Positions 1 to 11,311 of a stretch of DNA of 64,000 nucleotides are shown here, one piece after another. Positions within the stretch are counted from its first letter, which is position 1. Every line of letters starts with the position of its first letter. The notes beneath the pieces are model-generated. The model was not told the origin of the DNA, made no database searches, and saw only the letters and a list, made by a program, of their open reading frames with translations. A program made the position numbers and the translations under genes. Source of the DNA: Stagonosporopsis chrysanthemi (Eukaryota > Ascomycota > Dothideomycetes > Pleosporales > Didymellaceae); assembly GCA_022560025.1 (NCBI GenBank), contig JAFISE010000005.1, positions 248,001-312,000 of the forward strand, in the 5' to 3' direction.

Positions 1-410
1 CATCGTTGACGCAAAAGAATACAATGGGGATGAAGAGAATCGGTGAGGGTAACACAAGGGGGAAGAATGTGCAAGAGTTGTACAAAAGCAAAAGAAGAAG
101 CGAGGGCTCCATGCAGCGCCTGTTGATGCATCACGATCCAAGCTCCACAGATGCTGCTGTTGTCGTACTGTACAAAGCGATCTGCTGAGCGCAAGCGATA
201 TGGATGAGGCCAGAGCCAAAGCTCTGAGCATGCCGACAAGCAAGACCGAAAGGTAGAAAAAGATCGCTACTCGAAGATGATTCGCCCATGCCAACATCAA
301 ACAAGATTTGTGGCTCCGTGTGTAAGAATGGTGCGTATCGATCCGGCGTGAGGGGGCACGTGGAGCACGACCATAATTCGTCAGGTCGTAACGTCGTTAA
401 GGACCTTCAG
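1..410. other. 3' flank of the Puf4-like gene
   Basis: No gene is supported here. This stretch lies downstream of the minus-strand Puf gene and probably holds its 3' UTR. Read on the minus strand it contains a UGUACAGUA nonamer at 174-166, close to a Puf4-type site (see findings). Confidence 0.5.
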
Positions 411-3400
411 CTAGAAGAAGTTGCTCACACCAGCGGGCTGAGCGTACTGCTGATAGGCCGGGTTGTGTACAGAATTGTTGAAGTGGTGGGGCATTGGCGG
501 GTTGCTCAGGCGGTGCGGTTGGCGATGCGGTTGAGGTGAAGCAATATTGGCGCCATAGTTGGCAGAGGCGGTATACATGGGTGCTTGGTAGGAAGAGCCT
601 GTCTCAGTAGTCTGAGCCCCGGAGACTGTACTCGGAGAGACGTGGCCAGACGGAGCGCGACCAGTGAAAGCAGCAAGGCGACCCTCACGCTCCTGAACCT
701 TGGTTTGGATGCGTCGGCCATAGGGTGTCTGACGGATTTGAGGCAGGATAGGGCGCATGGCTTCAATAAGATGTATGCAAAGCTCAGGAGGGGCAAACTC
801 GAGGGCGGTCTGGATGACGTAGTTACCGTAAGAGTCACGCATAAGCCTCTCGAGTTGTTCAACGTCAAGTAGTTCCTCGATCATAGCTGCCTTGGTAGAC
901 ATCTCAGCGCAACGAATGCACTTCTCGATGACATTGGAGCTGAACTTCTGCATGGACAACTCGGCGATCTTGCCCTTGAAGCCAAGGCAGAGTGGCGTCG
1001 TGAAGTTGGGATCATTCAAGTCGAGAATGTATTGAACGACGTAGTTACCGAAAGGATCCTGTACGAGGTGGAAGCTGTGCGCGGTAATTTGGCGAACAAG
1101 GTCGACCTTCTGGAAGCCTGAAGCGTGGTCGATGCAACGTTGGAGAACACAGCAGCCGTGACGGTGAGTTCCGACAATGATGCAGTGCTCGCCTACAGCA
1201 TCGAAGATGAATTGCGCTTCCGAAGCCTTGAGGTGGTTCAGACATTTCTGAATGACATGATTGCCGTTCAGGTCTTGGATCAGGTCGACAACCTGACCAG
1301 ACAAAGCCTGAATGATGATTTGAGTCTGCTCCTCCGTTGAAATGAACTCGATCATCTTCTGCAAGGCCCGGGTACCATGCTGATTAAGCGCAATAGAGAC
1401 CATAGCTGGGGCAGCATTACGGACCAGTGTGTTGCGCTGCTCGTCGTTGGTGAACTCCAAAAGCTTCTGGCAAAGGTAGTTGCCAAAGGGATCAGTCATG
1501 AGCTCAACGACATGGGGAGCGGTCTCGTCGAAGATGATTTGCAAGTAATCTGTGTTGCGCTCCTCAAGCTTCTTCTGCAAGAAGCGACAGCCGTGTTGGT
1601 CCTTGCACAGGCTATAGATCTCGTGGCGCGGCATAGTCTTCAGATCGTAGTTCATGAAGCGGTTGGCGTCGTTCTGCAGGCGGCGGCTCTGGATGACGCG
1701 AGCTTGGCTGTCTTGGACGCGTCCGTTGGGTCCGTATGTGGCGTAGGGGTTGAAGTATTGGCCGGTGCCCGGGTACATGCCATTAGGTCCGTAAGGCGGA
1801 GGGCCGCCGTATTGAGGACCCATTGACAGACCGTTCATGGCGTTGTTGAGCACATTCATACCGTATCCGTAGTACGGAGTGTTGCCAGTAGCCGAGGAAG
1901 AATACTGCGACATAGCCGGAGAACCAACAGTACTGCTGACAGCCCCATTGCTAGGTGCTGAAGAGGTGATGGCAGGACCGAAGGGAGCTGCGCTCGCGTG
2001 CAGACCAGAAGAGGGACTGCGATACTCCTGATCCTTAAAGCTAGTCGACAAGTCCCGACTGTGGCGATGAGACACTGCATGGGGGGGAATGCGACCAAGG
2101 TTTGCGTTGTGCTGGGTGAAGTGTTGCTCGGCGTGAGCATTGACGTTGCCGTTCGCGGGGCCAACATTGGCTCCATTGCCGTTCTTCATAGTGGGAACGT
2201 TGCCTGTGGAGTACGATTGGCTCAACTTCGGCATGCCGTTGCTTGGACTCGTGAAACTGGAGCGCTTGTTGTCGGACCTGAGGGGGCTGGCAAAGTTGAA
2301 CTCGACAGACTGGCGATTCTTGGGCGTAGTCTGGCCATTGACAGTGCTGTTCTCGTACTCCTCAGCATGTGAGCCTTTACGGAATGTGTTAGCAGGAAGA
2401 GATTGTTGGGCCTGACGATGAGTGCGGTAACTTGGCCAACCAGACTGGGGTTCCGGGCCAGGGGATAGGGAAAGGGCTAAATCAAGCGCGGCAGAAGAGG
2501 CAGAGAGGCTCGTACCATTACCTGCGTCGCCACGACGGACAAGGATGGGGAACTTGTCGTTCGTGTTGCTCATCTGGAGATAAGCCTTGTGATCCGGAGA
2601 AGCAGCTGGGTTGTGTTCCTTATCGTCCTCGCCGAACAGGTAGCCGGTAGTGTCGATATGACCCAGAACGGATGCCAGGTCGGGGAGATTATCACGGCCA
2701 CGGAGATCAAGGCCAGTCACGGGCATAGACATGCGGTTGTTCCTGCGAAAACTTGTCAGTCCATGAACCTTTTGCGTGAGCGTTCGACGCGTTGGAATGT
2801 GGGAGCTTGGTTGTGGGGCTTGTGTCACTCTCTACGTCACCGACGCGAGACTGCCAGCTAAAAAAAGAGGGGGATGTTCTTACTTGCGCGAGGCTGGGCT
2901 CAGAGGAGTGAAGTCATCGTTGTCGAAGTCATCGTGCTCTTCATCCGAGTTGCGGCGAGTGCCTGGCACAGACTGAGAGGGCAAACCGTTGTTATTGAAG
3001 AACGAGGATGGAGGTGAGGCCACCTGGGAGTTGGCACGGCTGCCACGAGGCGTAATCTTAGTAGCGGGCTGGATACTAGACATGCTGAAGCGATTTGGCC
3101 GTGAGAACGCGGTTGGGAACCCGTTGTCGCTGTACTCGGGTGGAGTGGTAGGTTGGCTGTGCGCAGGCTTTCCGAAGCGCACTTCAGTAGAAAGACGGTG
3201 GATCTCTTCCTCACCGCGTCGAGACTGCAAATCAATGAGCTCCATCTCGGCCTCAAAGCGTCTCCGCTGCTCCTTCAAGTATTCGTACTCAAGCTTCTTT
3301 TTCTCGAGCTAACAATCAGTTAGCGCGGTCACGCGGTTGTCAGGCGTGCGCTGATCTGAGGCAATAGAGAGTATCACCCTCGTGACCGAAGATAAGTAGT

Positions 3401-4105
3401 ATAGAGATAAAGAAATATGGGGTCAAGAGATAAGCCTGCTTCTCTTCCCAGAGAGAGAAACAGGGTGCGGGGTACAAGCAATAATGGTAGCAATACTGAT
3501 GGCGGTGTTGAGTGTGAGTGTGCGATGGTGCAAACGGGGACGGCTGGTGTTTAGACCAGATAGGGCTTGGCAAACGTGGGGCAATTTGCGCGGAGGTGAG
3601 AGAACAATAGGTAATTGAGGTGAATGGGAGTTGTTGCTTACCACCTGAAGCTTATGATAGGTCTGTTGTCGATTTTGTCAGCTTTGGTTCGAAGGCACGT
3701 AATGTTTGGTCGCGAACATGAACGAATACAGGGTCGCACACGCAATATGCATGTAAACGTTGGTACACAGCACACGTCCGCACTCTCAGCGCACAGCGCA
3801 CATCTATGCTCTGGGTTTCAAAACGAGAGGGCTTCGCTACATACCGCAGTAGTGAACTCTTGCGGCTCGGCAGCTTGCCGGCGCTGCTGGCCGATCGGCG
3901 ACAACGGGGTGTTCAAGGTTGGTATGTTGTTCGTGGTGAACCGTCGGTGCAGCTGGCCACGCACATCCCCAGCAGTGGAGGCGGCAGCCTGGGAGCCAAA
4001 GGTTCCGCGCAAAGGGGACGTGAGGCCAAGGCCAGCAAACGACGACTGCTCCTCACGAGGGGAGCGGAGACCGCCGCGGTCGCCGATGCCGGTCGAAAAG
4101 GCCAT
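411..4105 (-). CDS. PUF4: Pumilio-family RNA-binding protein, Puf4-type
   Basis: Cytoplasmic RNA-binding protein expected to bind UGUA-containing 3' UTRs and promote decay or repress translation. Four exons were reconstructed: 4105-3845, 3662-3642, 3308-2884 and 2742-411, giving 1012 aa. The start is the ATG at 4105, preceded two codons upstream by an in-frame TAG. The N-terminal 590 residues are low-complexity (S/N/P/Q rich), with a charged segment (LEKKKLEYEYLKEQ) at about residues 95-108. Eight Puf repeats follow at about 598-915, with recognition motifs CRFLQ, NYLCQ, TRALQ, NHVIQ, CCVLQ, NYVVQ, SNVIE and NYVIQ, then a GRRIQ C-terminal cap. Repeat 5 reads HRHGCCVLQRC, which is how I remember yeast Puf4. 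Exon 2 is a 21-nt micro-exon whose inclusion keeps the frame and restores a family-like YHKLQVLEKKK segment. The family is certain; the Puf4 rather than Mpt5 assignment is likely. Confidence 0.88.
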
Positions 4106-6514
4106 ATTCAACTAGAAATACACTGCATCTCAGTCAGCGTATTTGTGCCTCGCAACTCGAGTGTGGGGTTGAGGGCGGTGAGGGAGGGGTGCTGCAGCTG
4201 CGCAAGGCGCGCCTGCCCTTCCGAACAGCGCACACAGCAGCGTGGTCGCTATGCAGGCAGGGGCTCTACGTACAAAGTCAAGGTACTCGTACACGTACAC
4301 AGGGCCGGTGCCCTTGGTGGCCTATGTGGTGCGAACGCGAGCGGGAGAGGTCGTCGGCCGGGCAGAAGTCGGTGGTGAGGGCTCACTTGTATCGTAGTGG
4401 CACGGGGTGATGCTTGATCTATGCGCCAGACCAGCCACAATTAGGTATGCGCCGCTCGTGGAAGGGACCGACAGTAGGAAACGTCAAGTTGCACCGCCCG
4501 TCAGTCCTCAAGTATGATGCAAGCTCTTGGATGGGGAGAGGAAAGAGCGTCCCGCCGCAGCGAGGTTCAAATGGAAGGCGTGGACCCTGAGCCCTTTGGG
4601 GAGGCGCCGTGCATACGCGCTACTGGAGGAGCCCTCACACGGGAATCCGCAGTCCACTGCTTCATGACGACCCATGCCCGGGCCGCGAACGCACATGCAC
4701 TGTTCTGCCTCGATCAGGCTGATCCGTGCAAACGTGCAGCCGCTGTGGTCACTCCAGCTTCGCTCACCCTTCGTCCCTTCTATCCTGGGTCGGAGCTCAG
4801 CACCAGCTGTCAGCCTCCTCCTGCTAGCCACCGTGCCACTGTCAGTCCGCAGCGCCTCGGCCCACCATTGGGGTAACTTCTGTTTCCATGCGACCCACTG
4901 GCTGCCCAATCTGCGCGGCACCCGTGGTGCGGAAGCCTTCTTGACAACGTGACAAGCAGTCGTCCAGGCCTCTGGACCCTCAGGGATAGTGAGCACCGCC
5001 AAACAGTGGGCTTGCGGCAAGGCTCATACGTCATTCAGCAGCAGCCCCAATCCATCGTCACATACTCCAGCCAATCACGTCCTGCTCCCGGCTAGCAGCG
5101 ACTGGAAAGCAAGGGAGGGGCAACACTATTGCGCATTTCCACGGCCGGAGAGCGACCAGGGGGGCAGCATGCTCGTTCAGAGCGCCCGACAAATGCCGCT
5201 TCTGGTGCTTTGGAGGAGTCCCTTGTGTTGTATTTACAAGCATCGTATTCAACCGTGGTGGTTGAAGGCTCATCGTAGCGCCTGCGGTGTGCACAGCCGT
5301 TTCAATGAATGTCCCGAAGCTCAGACATGTTTGTTGATCCTTCTGTTAAAATGCTCTTTTTCTAGCAGCATCACTTCCCACAAGTGGTGTCACATCTCGT
5401 CCACGCGGCCCACAATCAACAGCGCAATGTGGACTTCTTCCCGTGACGTGATGTTCTCTAACGCTCAGCAGACTTGCAAACATTCCACCAATACTCTAAG
5501 ATGAACATGATGCAACGCCTTGTGCCAGCTTCGTGCACATACAGGACAATAATTAGGTCCGCCTGCTCTTGCGCAATCCACGGTTCTTACAGCAGACACG
5601 GTTAGGCTAGGAACCGCTTCTGCAATCCCACACCGCTATGTCGAAAGAGACCGCGCTAGGCCTCGCCCGCCGTGTTTCAGGTCCAGGTTGAGAGGGTCCA
5701 GCCACTCGTTTCTGTTACTGGTGGTTTCCCCGCACTGCGAATCGGTTGCCGCCGTTGCAGCCCGCCATCGCTCCCAGCGGAAGTGCACCCGCCAGCACGA
5801 GAAGTGATCCCGACGGCGTCGACCACCATCCTCACGGAGATGAGAGGGCGGGCATCGATTGGTGACATTGATCCTACGTCGGAACTGCGAGCATGTGAAG
5901 CGTTCAACCAACTGCGACAATGTCTTGCACAGCCTTGTAGACGCAAAGAACACTCGAAGAAAAGTAATGCTGGTGCATCCGCACCAAATTCGCCCCACGT
6001 ATTCTTCTGCACTGTTCCGCACCGCGGCGGGGCATGCTTCGAGAAAGTTGTCCTTCATCGGCTTACTGCTGCAGGCGTGTGGCTGTGACAGCGCATAGTG
6101 AACGCCCGCAACGTGCGCTGGCAAGCGAGCGAACGTGGCAGGCGTTGCCCCGGGCAAACCTTATTCCTGCATGGCCGTCAGTGCTGGCACTGCGAACTCG
6201 AGGGGCACGCAAGGACGAGATTGACGATCCTGTGGAGACTCCTTGAGCTTCTGAGAGAACACATCCAGGTTGTAAGCTTTCATGCTGCACACAACCGATG
6301 CATCTGATTCACTCACAATCCCGTGACACAGCATTGTCTTGTCATAGTACTCTGAGAGGACATCAAAGGGTTATCGGGCTCCCACTCGTAGGTAGAAAGG
6401 CAAAGAAGCTTCACACTTTGCAAACACAAGGTAGGCTTTATAGGTTATTGACTGTACATTTAATCGTTATCATCTACACATTATGTAACGTAGAAACCTG
6501 CGCACTGTCATTCT
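4106..6514. other. intergenic, no supported gene
   Basis: 2.4 kb between the start of the Puf gene and the stop of the M28 peptidase gene. Several 100-170 codon open frames exist on both strands and overlap one another. None shows a recognisable motif or splice-supported extension. The part next to 4105 should contain the Puf4 promoter and 5' UTR. Confidence 0.4.
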
Positions 6515-8096
6515 CTAGAACAACTTGAGCGAGCGCTTGCCGCCAATTACACTCTTGCGGACCTCAGATACGCTTCTTTTGATGGTGGTGTTACCAACGG
6601 GAGTGCGAGTGGGGAAGCCCTCCCACGAGGTGGCGTACTTCGCGACAGCGGCAGCGATACCGCGGGCATGTAACAACCACGCCGTCTGGTTCAGGTTCTC
6701 GACAGTGTCACCAGCCTGGTGGTATTGAGGATCTAAGATTTCGCCAAATTTGCCGCCCCAGATCTTCTGCTCCTCCTCGGTTTTGACCTCATCAGCGCCA
6801 GTGGTCGTACCACCAGCAGGGATGTTGGCATCAAGGAAGGGACCGTAGTCGGAACGCCCGTTGAACTCGGTGGCGTTGGATGGGACACCGACACGAGCGA
6901 AGTACTTCTCGAAGAACTCCTCAATGCTGTCGCTGCCAGGAGGTCCGGTAAGACCGTAAGCGCTACCATCTCCGTCATATATCTGATGAACGTAATTAGG
7001 CGAGGCAATCATGTCGAAGTTGAGGTAGGCGCGGATCTTGAGGGACTCCTCGGGGGTCAGGCTCTCGACAAAGTAGGTCGAGCCGAGAAGACCGGACTCC
7101 TCTCCAGACCAGAAGCCAAAGGTAACGGCGTTCTTGACGTTGTATTTAGCAAGGGCTTTGGCAACGTTCAAAATACCAACAGTGCCGCTACCATCATCGT
7201 TGATTCCAGGACCAGCACCGACAGAGTCGGTATGGGCACCAAGAGCAAGCTGGTTATTCTTGTCGCCGCATTTGCTGGTAGCCAAGACGTTGTTAGTAGT
7301 GATGATCTGGATGTCGGTCAAGACGTCCAGACTGGCGGTTACATTGGCACCTCCCTGGATCTGAGAAACGTAGGCCTGGCCCTCAGCTTGAGAGATACCA
7401 ACAGTCGCGACGTAAGGTCCCTCAGGGCGAGGTGGGGGACCAAGGGTAGCGGAGACGGTACCAGGGACGTTATTGTACACAACAGCGCCGATAGCACCAG
7501 CGCCTCCAGCAAGAGCAGACTTCAAGCCAAAGTCGCAGCTGCCACGGGAAATAAGCGCGATGTTGCCTGCGAGACCAGCTGGGTAGTCAGATACCTCGCA
7601 ACCCAAATTGCTAACAACCACCAACGGCGCAGAGACGAGGCCGGCAGTGGAGTTTGAGTACTCAAACAGAGTAGCGTTGATGGTTGAGCTGCCAATCGTG
7701 AAGGTGTTAATACTGCCGTTCAACATGACATAATTGGAAAACGGCTGGAGAGTGACGTCGTAGTACGCGGTCGCCTCCAATTCCTTCTTCAGCCAGTTCA
7801 CGGTGTCGTTATGAGCCTTACCACCCATAATCCTGTTACGGTCTGGGTAGCTGTAGGCAAAGTCCTGAAGCTGTTGGGCGCCCCTAAGGAGCTTCTTTGA
7901 GGTGATGTCGGCCTCAAGCTTCCTCTTCTCAATGGTTAGCGAGTTGCTATCATTTCTGCGAGAGTCTATATCTTACCGAAGTGACATCGGGCCTCTTCTT
8001 GCAGGGTTTGTCATTGTGTCCATCCTGGCGTCTATTGAGTTCCGTTGTCGCCGATGCAGCAGCAGCGAGAGCAGCGAGCGCAACTGTAACCTTCAT
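6515..8096 (-). CDS. Secreted M28 aminopeptidase with PA domain (Lap2/aminopeptidase Y type)
   Basis: Zinc exopeptidase that removes N-terminal residues from peptides, expected in the medium or vacuole. Two exons, 8096-7977 and 7927-6515, give 510 aa. Exon 1 supplies a clear signal peptide (MKVTVALAALAAAASA) followed by a short pro-region containing RR. A protease-associated domain covers about residues 140-230. The M28 core shows all five expected zinc-ligand motifs in order: GAHTDS, INDDGSG, GEESGLLGS, NFDMI and YHQAGD. Several N-x-S/T sequons fit a secreted glycoprotein. The intron is 49 nt with a GTAAGA donor and a CTAAC branch close to its AG. A TATAAA lies 87 nt upstream of the ATG. The family is certain; substrate preference (leucine or broad) cannot be read from sequence. 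Confidence 0.93.
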
Positions 8097-8182
8097 TTTG
8101 ACGGTGAGCTTGTCTTTCTAGCACTGAAGCTGGAAGATTCAAGGAGCGGCTGTGCCTCCCAAAAGGTGCGCAGCATGCGAGC

Positions 8183-8188
8183 TTTATA
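8183..8188 (-). promoter_or_regulatory. putative TATA box of the M28 aminopeptidase gene
   Basis: TATAAA on the minus strand within AAAGTATAAAGC, 87 nt upstream of the start codon at 8096. The position suits a TATA element with a 5' UTR of roughly 50 nt. Confidence 0.4.
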
Positions 8189-9666
8189 CTTTGCCTCTCG
8201 CTCTGACATATTTGCGTAACCCCGGTTCCGGCGTCCGGTTGTATAGCCAACCTATTCTCATTGCACCAGAACCTGCAGATCCAATTCCAGCATCCTGGTC
8301 CGCTATGGTCGTATGCAATCGCCTTTATGGCCCCGCCCGCCAAGCAACTCGATATCTTTGCTCGCCACTATTCGCCAGCGTATCCACTTATCGTGCTTGA
8401 TCAAGAAGCTCGTGAGCACAAGCCCCGCCAATGCCTGCTTCTTCACAGTAGGCTTCCTGGGCGAGGCCTGGGCGTGCGTGATAGTGACGGGCGATTGCGA
8501 GCATCTTGAGGGACCCAGTCGTGCGATTGGAGAAAATTCGCTCGCGGAGAAAGGAAGGAGCAAGCAAGCTTGCCGTTGCCAAGAAGGCCGATTGAGTACC
8601 ATTCAGGAAGGTGCGATTGCGGAGTCGCTGCAGGAACGCGGTTGTTCGGCGGTCGGGGGCGATTGTGTATCGGGTCCACCACCAGCAGCGCTCACAATGC
8701 CTGCGCAATCCTTCTCTTCGTCCTGCAGAGCGGCTGCTGCGCGATAGCTGAGTATTTTGCACCTGTGCCCTCAGCTCAGGCCATCATTTTGGTCCTCGGC
8801 AGCGCCGTACGCTATCAGCTGGTGGCGGGGAGCGTGACGAGCTCTGTGGAGGGCGTCGGACGAACGAACTCGACCCGTCCAGCGTTGGCGGCGCTCACCT
8901 GAACAACGTTGGTGTGGCTGGAAGCCGTGCAGGAAAGAAAGGTCTGTTGAAAGATTCTCAAAAAAGATAAAAGGGCGCCTGCAACGCGGGCGAGCAATCT
9001 ACTGACAGCGGCGAGCGGCTACCTATATACGATGGAGCACCATGTTGTCCCCTACTGTCCAGAGTCGGCTACGTCCGTGGTAAGACACATGCACAAATTC
9101 TGGGCGCTGATTTAGTCCTCTTGGAATTGACAGCAGAAGGTCTACGGAATCTCGTATCGGCCCCAACCTCCAAAATCAGCATTGATGTGCTTCCCTAGTG
9201 ACAGTATGTACACAACCACCAACAGATTGTCGAAACAGGCGTACCCACTGTCTGGTCTTTAGTCTAATGTGGTTGGCTGCGTGAGAAGCTCTCAGTGAAA
9301 ATACAGTCCCTTGGGAAGGTCTTTCTAGAATTTCATGTCTTATCTTACGAAGAAGCTCGTTTCTCTTAAGCGATTGTTGGTGGGGACCATAGATTCCTAA
9401 GTTGGCTACAGCTCCCACAAAAGATTCATTGAATTTTCTTGCGCAGACATGGAGTGTTTACTGCTCTCTTTTCTCTACGCCATCAAAGCTAAATCTAAAG
9501 TGAATCCTGCAGTAATTATAGCGCGCACAGAGGATTTAGTAAGGGTGGCATGTCAATCTAATGGCCAAAAGAAACGAACTTCTTCGTACACTTGCACACT
9601 CTTCTTAAGAACACAAAAGAGCTGTATGTTCATCGAGCACAGCTAAGACCAACAAAATAGTTTTAA
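8189..9666. other. intergenic, no supported gene
   Basis: About 1.5 kb upstream of the M28 peptidase gene. Overlapping open frames of 80-145 codons on both strands between 8150 and 8900 show no motif or consistent splice structure. The part from 9200 to 9660 is visibly AT-richer than its surroundings. Confidence 0.4.
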
Positions 9667-10575
9667 TCAAAGACACCTTCTGAGCACTGTCTGCAGCAAT
9701 GGCAGCTCACTGACAGTAACGACGCGAATAAGTGACCCATATGCCGCCGCACACTGTTTCGTGGTGAGCTCAATATTGACAACGAGCACGACGAGGGATC
9801 GAGCTATGATGCCTGGTCGTAGGCCAGTGGGGCTGATCGTGAGACTACTTTCATGCCATAGCGACAGTAATTGATCGGCGGTGAGCAGCGACACCGAGCC
9901 ATGGCGATCGCCCCGTGAAGAGAGCGCGCGTGAGCGGTGACTACCGAGAGAAACAGAGCAGGTGCGAAATGAATTGAGATCACCACACGCAAGAGGGAAA
10001 CGGAGATCTGGATTTTGGGGACAAGATTTTTCGTGGAGGACGGGAATTGTTCGCAAGCAATCGACTTCAATGACGAGACTCCGACTGGCAAGAGTGGCGA
10101 GCACCACGAACAGAGCGAGGACGAGGATGAAGATGAGGATGGTGGCATTGACAACAGATGCATCCAGACTGATCAGGGAGACATCACGAACCAGGAACAC
10201 GCCTACAAGTTCGTTAGACCCTTGAGGAAGTTCTTGACTTGTCATGAGACGGAGTGAATTTCCTGCATTGACCAAATCAATCCATGTCACCACATGGTGC
10301 TCAGAGCTGTTAGTTTCCAGCAGCATCCATCTCATGTTTGGTAGGGTTGTTGTTTGTGCTTGCCTGCCTCCCCGGATGCAGGCAAGTCTCTTTGCTCTCA
10401 GGCCTATAGATAGGCAGCTCAGGCCCGTAGATAGATTCATCAATTCATCTAATCTTCTCCCTACTCTGGCCCAACCGAAGAAGAGCCCAACAGCAGAAAC
10501 TGTATGTGGTGTTATTGCGAAGCCATTAGGCCCAATAAACGCGGGCTGAGTCTGATTAGTGCATAACGTAACCAT
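9667..10575 (-). CDS. hypothetical ORF, 302 aa, one possible membrane segment
   Basis: Uninterrupted frame from an ATG at 10575 to TGA at 9667. I do not recognise it. It contains one strongly hydrophobic stretch at about residues 140-165 (ATILIFILVLALFVVLATLA). It is rich in Leu, Ser and Arg and very poor in Lys. The hydrophobic part lies exactly opposite an acidic frame on the plus strand (10015-10257, EDEDEDE), so one of the two is probably a shadow of the other. A frame of this length is unlikely by chance alone, which is why it is listed. No splice sites or neighbours support a function. Confidence 0.22.
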   Translation of the reverse strand: MVTLCTNQTQPAFIGPNGFAITPHTVSAVGLFFGWARVGRRLDELMNLSTGLSCLSIGLRAKRLACIRGGRQAQTTTLPNMRWMLLETNSSEHHVVTWIDLVNAGNSLRLMTSQELPQGSNELVGVFLVRDVSLISLDASVVNATILIFILVLALFVVLATLASRSLVIEVDCLRTIPVLHEKSCPQNPDLRFPLACGDLNSFRTCSVSLGSHRSRALSSRGDRHGSVSLLTADQLLSLWHESSLTISPTGLRPGIIARSLVVLVVNIELTTKQCAAAYGSLIRVVTVSELPLLQTVLRRCL

Positions 10576-10984
10576 GTGCCATGGTATGTGTATCTGATTG
10601 GCCCTCTAATTGCTCGTTAGAGGCTGGCTTGCTAACGATCAGGCAGACATACCGCTGAAAGGCATACTTCACAGTCAAAGAGTCCTCCCGATCTACTCGC
10701 ATCTTCGATCTGTACAGATACATAGCCAAGCACATCTATGTCCACACTCTTGCAGCGCTGATACTCAGCGATTTAATTGCCAACACTACAATTGAATGCA
10801 TTGAAGGCGGGCTGGCCTGATTGACTGACGGCGCCGGAAATGCGGAAATTCCATGCCCAGCATGCTGCTGCCGGGCAGGCACCGTTGAAGTTCTCGACCG
10901 TTCAAGAGTAAGGCACTGTTCCATTGGGATGAAGAGTTACATGGCCTGTGGTGACCATGAACGGGATCGCAGAGAGCTTGAACA

Positions 10985-11172
10985 TCATGGCGATGGTATG
11001 GGAGGACAGTCATCGTAGTCAAGGTTGAAACTGGTATCAAGTTTAGTGCAGAATAAACGGCTCAATCTGCGTACTTGTGTCGAAGGATGTCTGCTCCTTT
11101 GTACACACCCTGAACGTCAGCACCGAAGGAGGAACTTTCTGGAAGCCACGATGTAACATTGGCATTTGACAT
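10985..11172 (-). CDS. possible small spliced ORF, 47 aa
   Basis: ATG at 11172. Exon 11172-11075 joins exon 11030-10985 through a 44-nt GT-AG intron (donor GTACGC, CACTAAAC branch-like sequence, CCAG acceptor). The join yields a soluble 47-residue product beginning MSNANVTSWLPESS and ending DYDDCPPIPSP. I do not recognise it. It lies 140 nt downstream of the Sld7 stop on the same strand, so it could also be chance coding-like sequence in that gene's 3' region. The good intron and biased composition are the only support. Confidence 0.25.
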
Positions 11173-11311
11173 GGTGGTGAGATGATTCGAAATCCGCTCG
11201 ACAATCATGATATTGTGGCACGGTCCTTAGGAGTGGACTGGCACCGTCATCTACGATATCAAGATGTAGAGGTCCGCACAGCGTTCTGCAGGTAGGTCCG
11301 TGATTCTCAGG

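Noticed and set aside
4508..5020. 170-codon minus-strand ORF with an overlapping plus-strand ORF
   Set aside because: No motif, no splice-supported extension, opposing frames of similar length; looks like chance in the Puf4 upstream region.
5636..6157. 173-codon minus-strand ORF
   Set aside because: Composition rich in R, C and S with no domain; overlaps several other frames on both strands.
8303..8762. Cluster of overlapping 80-145 codon ORFs on both strands
   Set aside because: No strand stands out, no hydrophobic or motif pattern, no introns that improve any frame.
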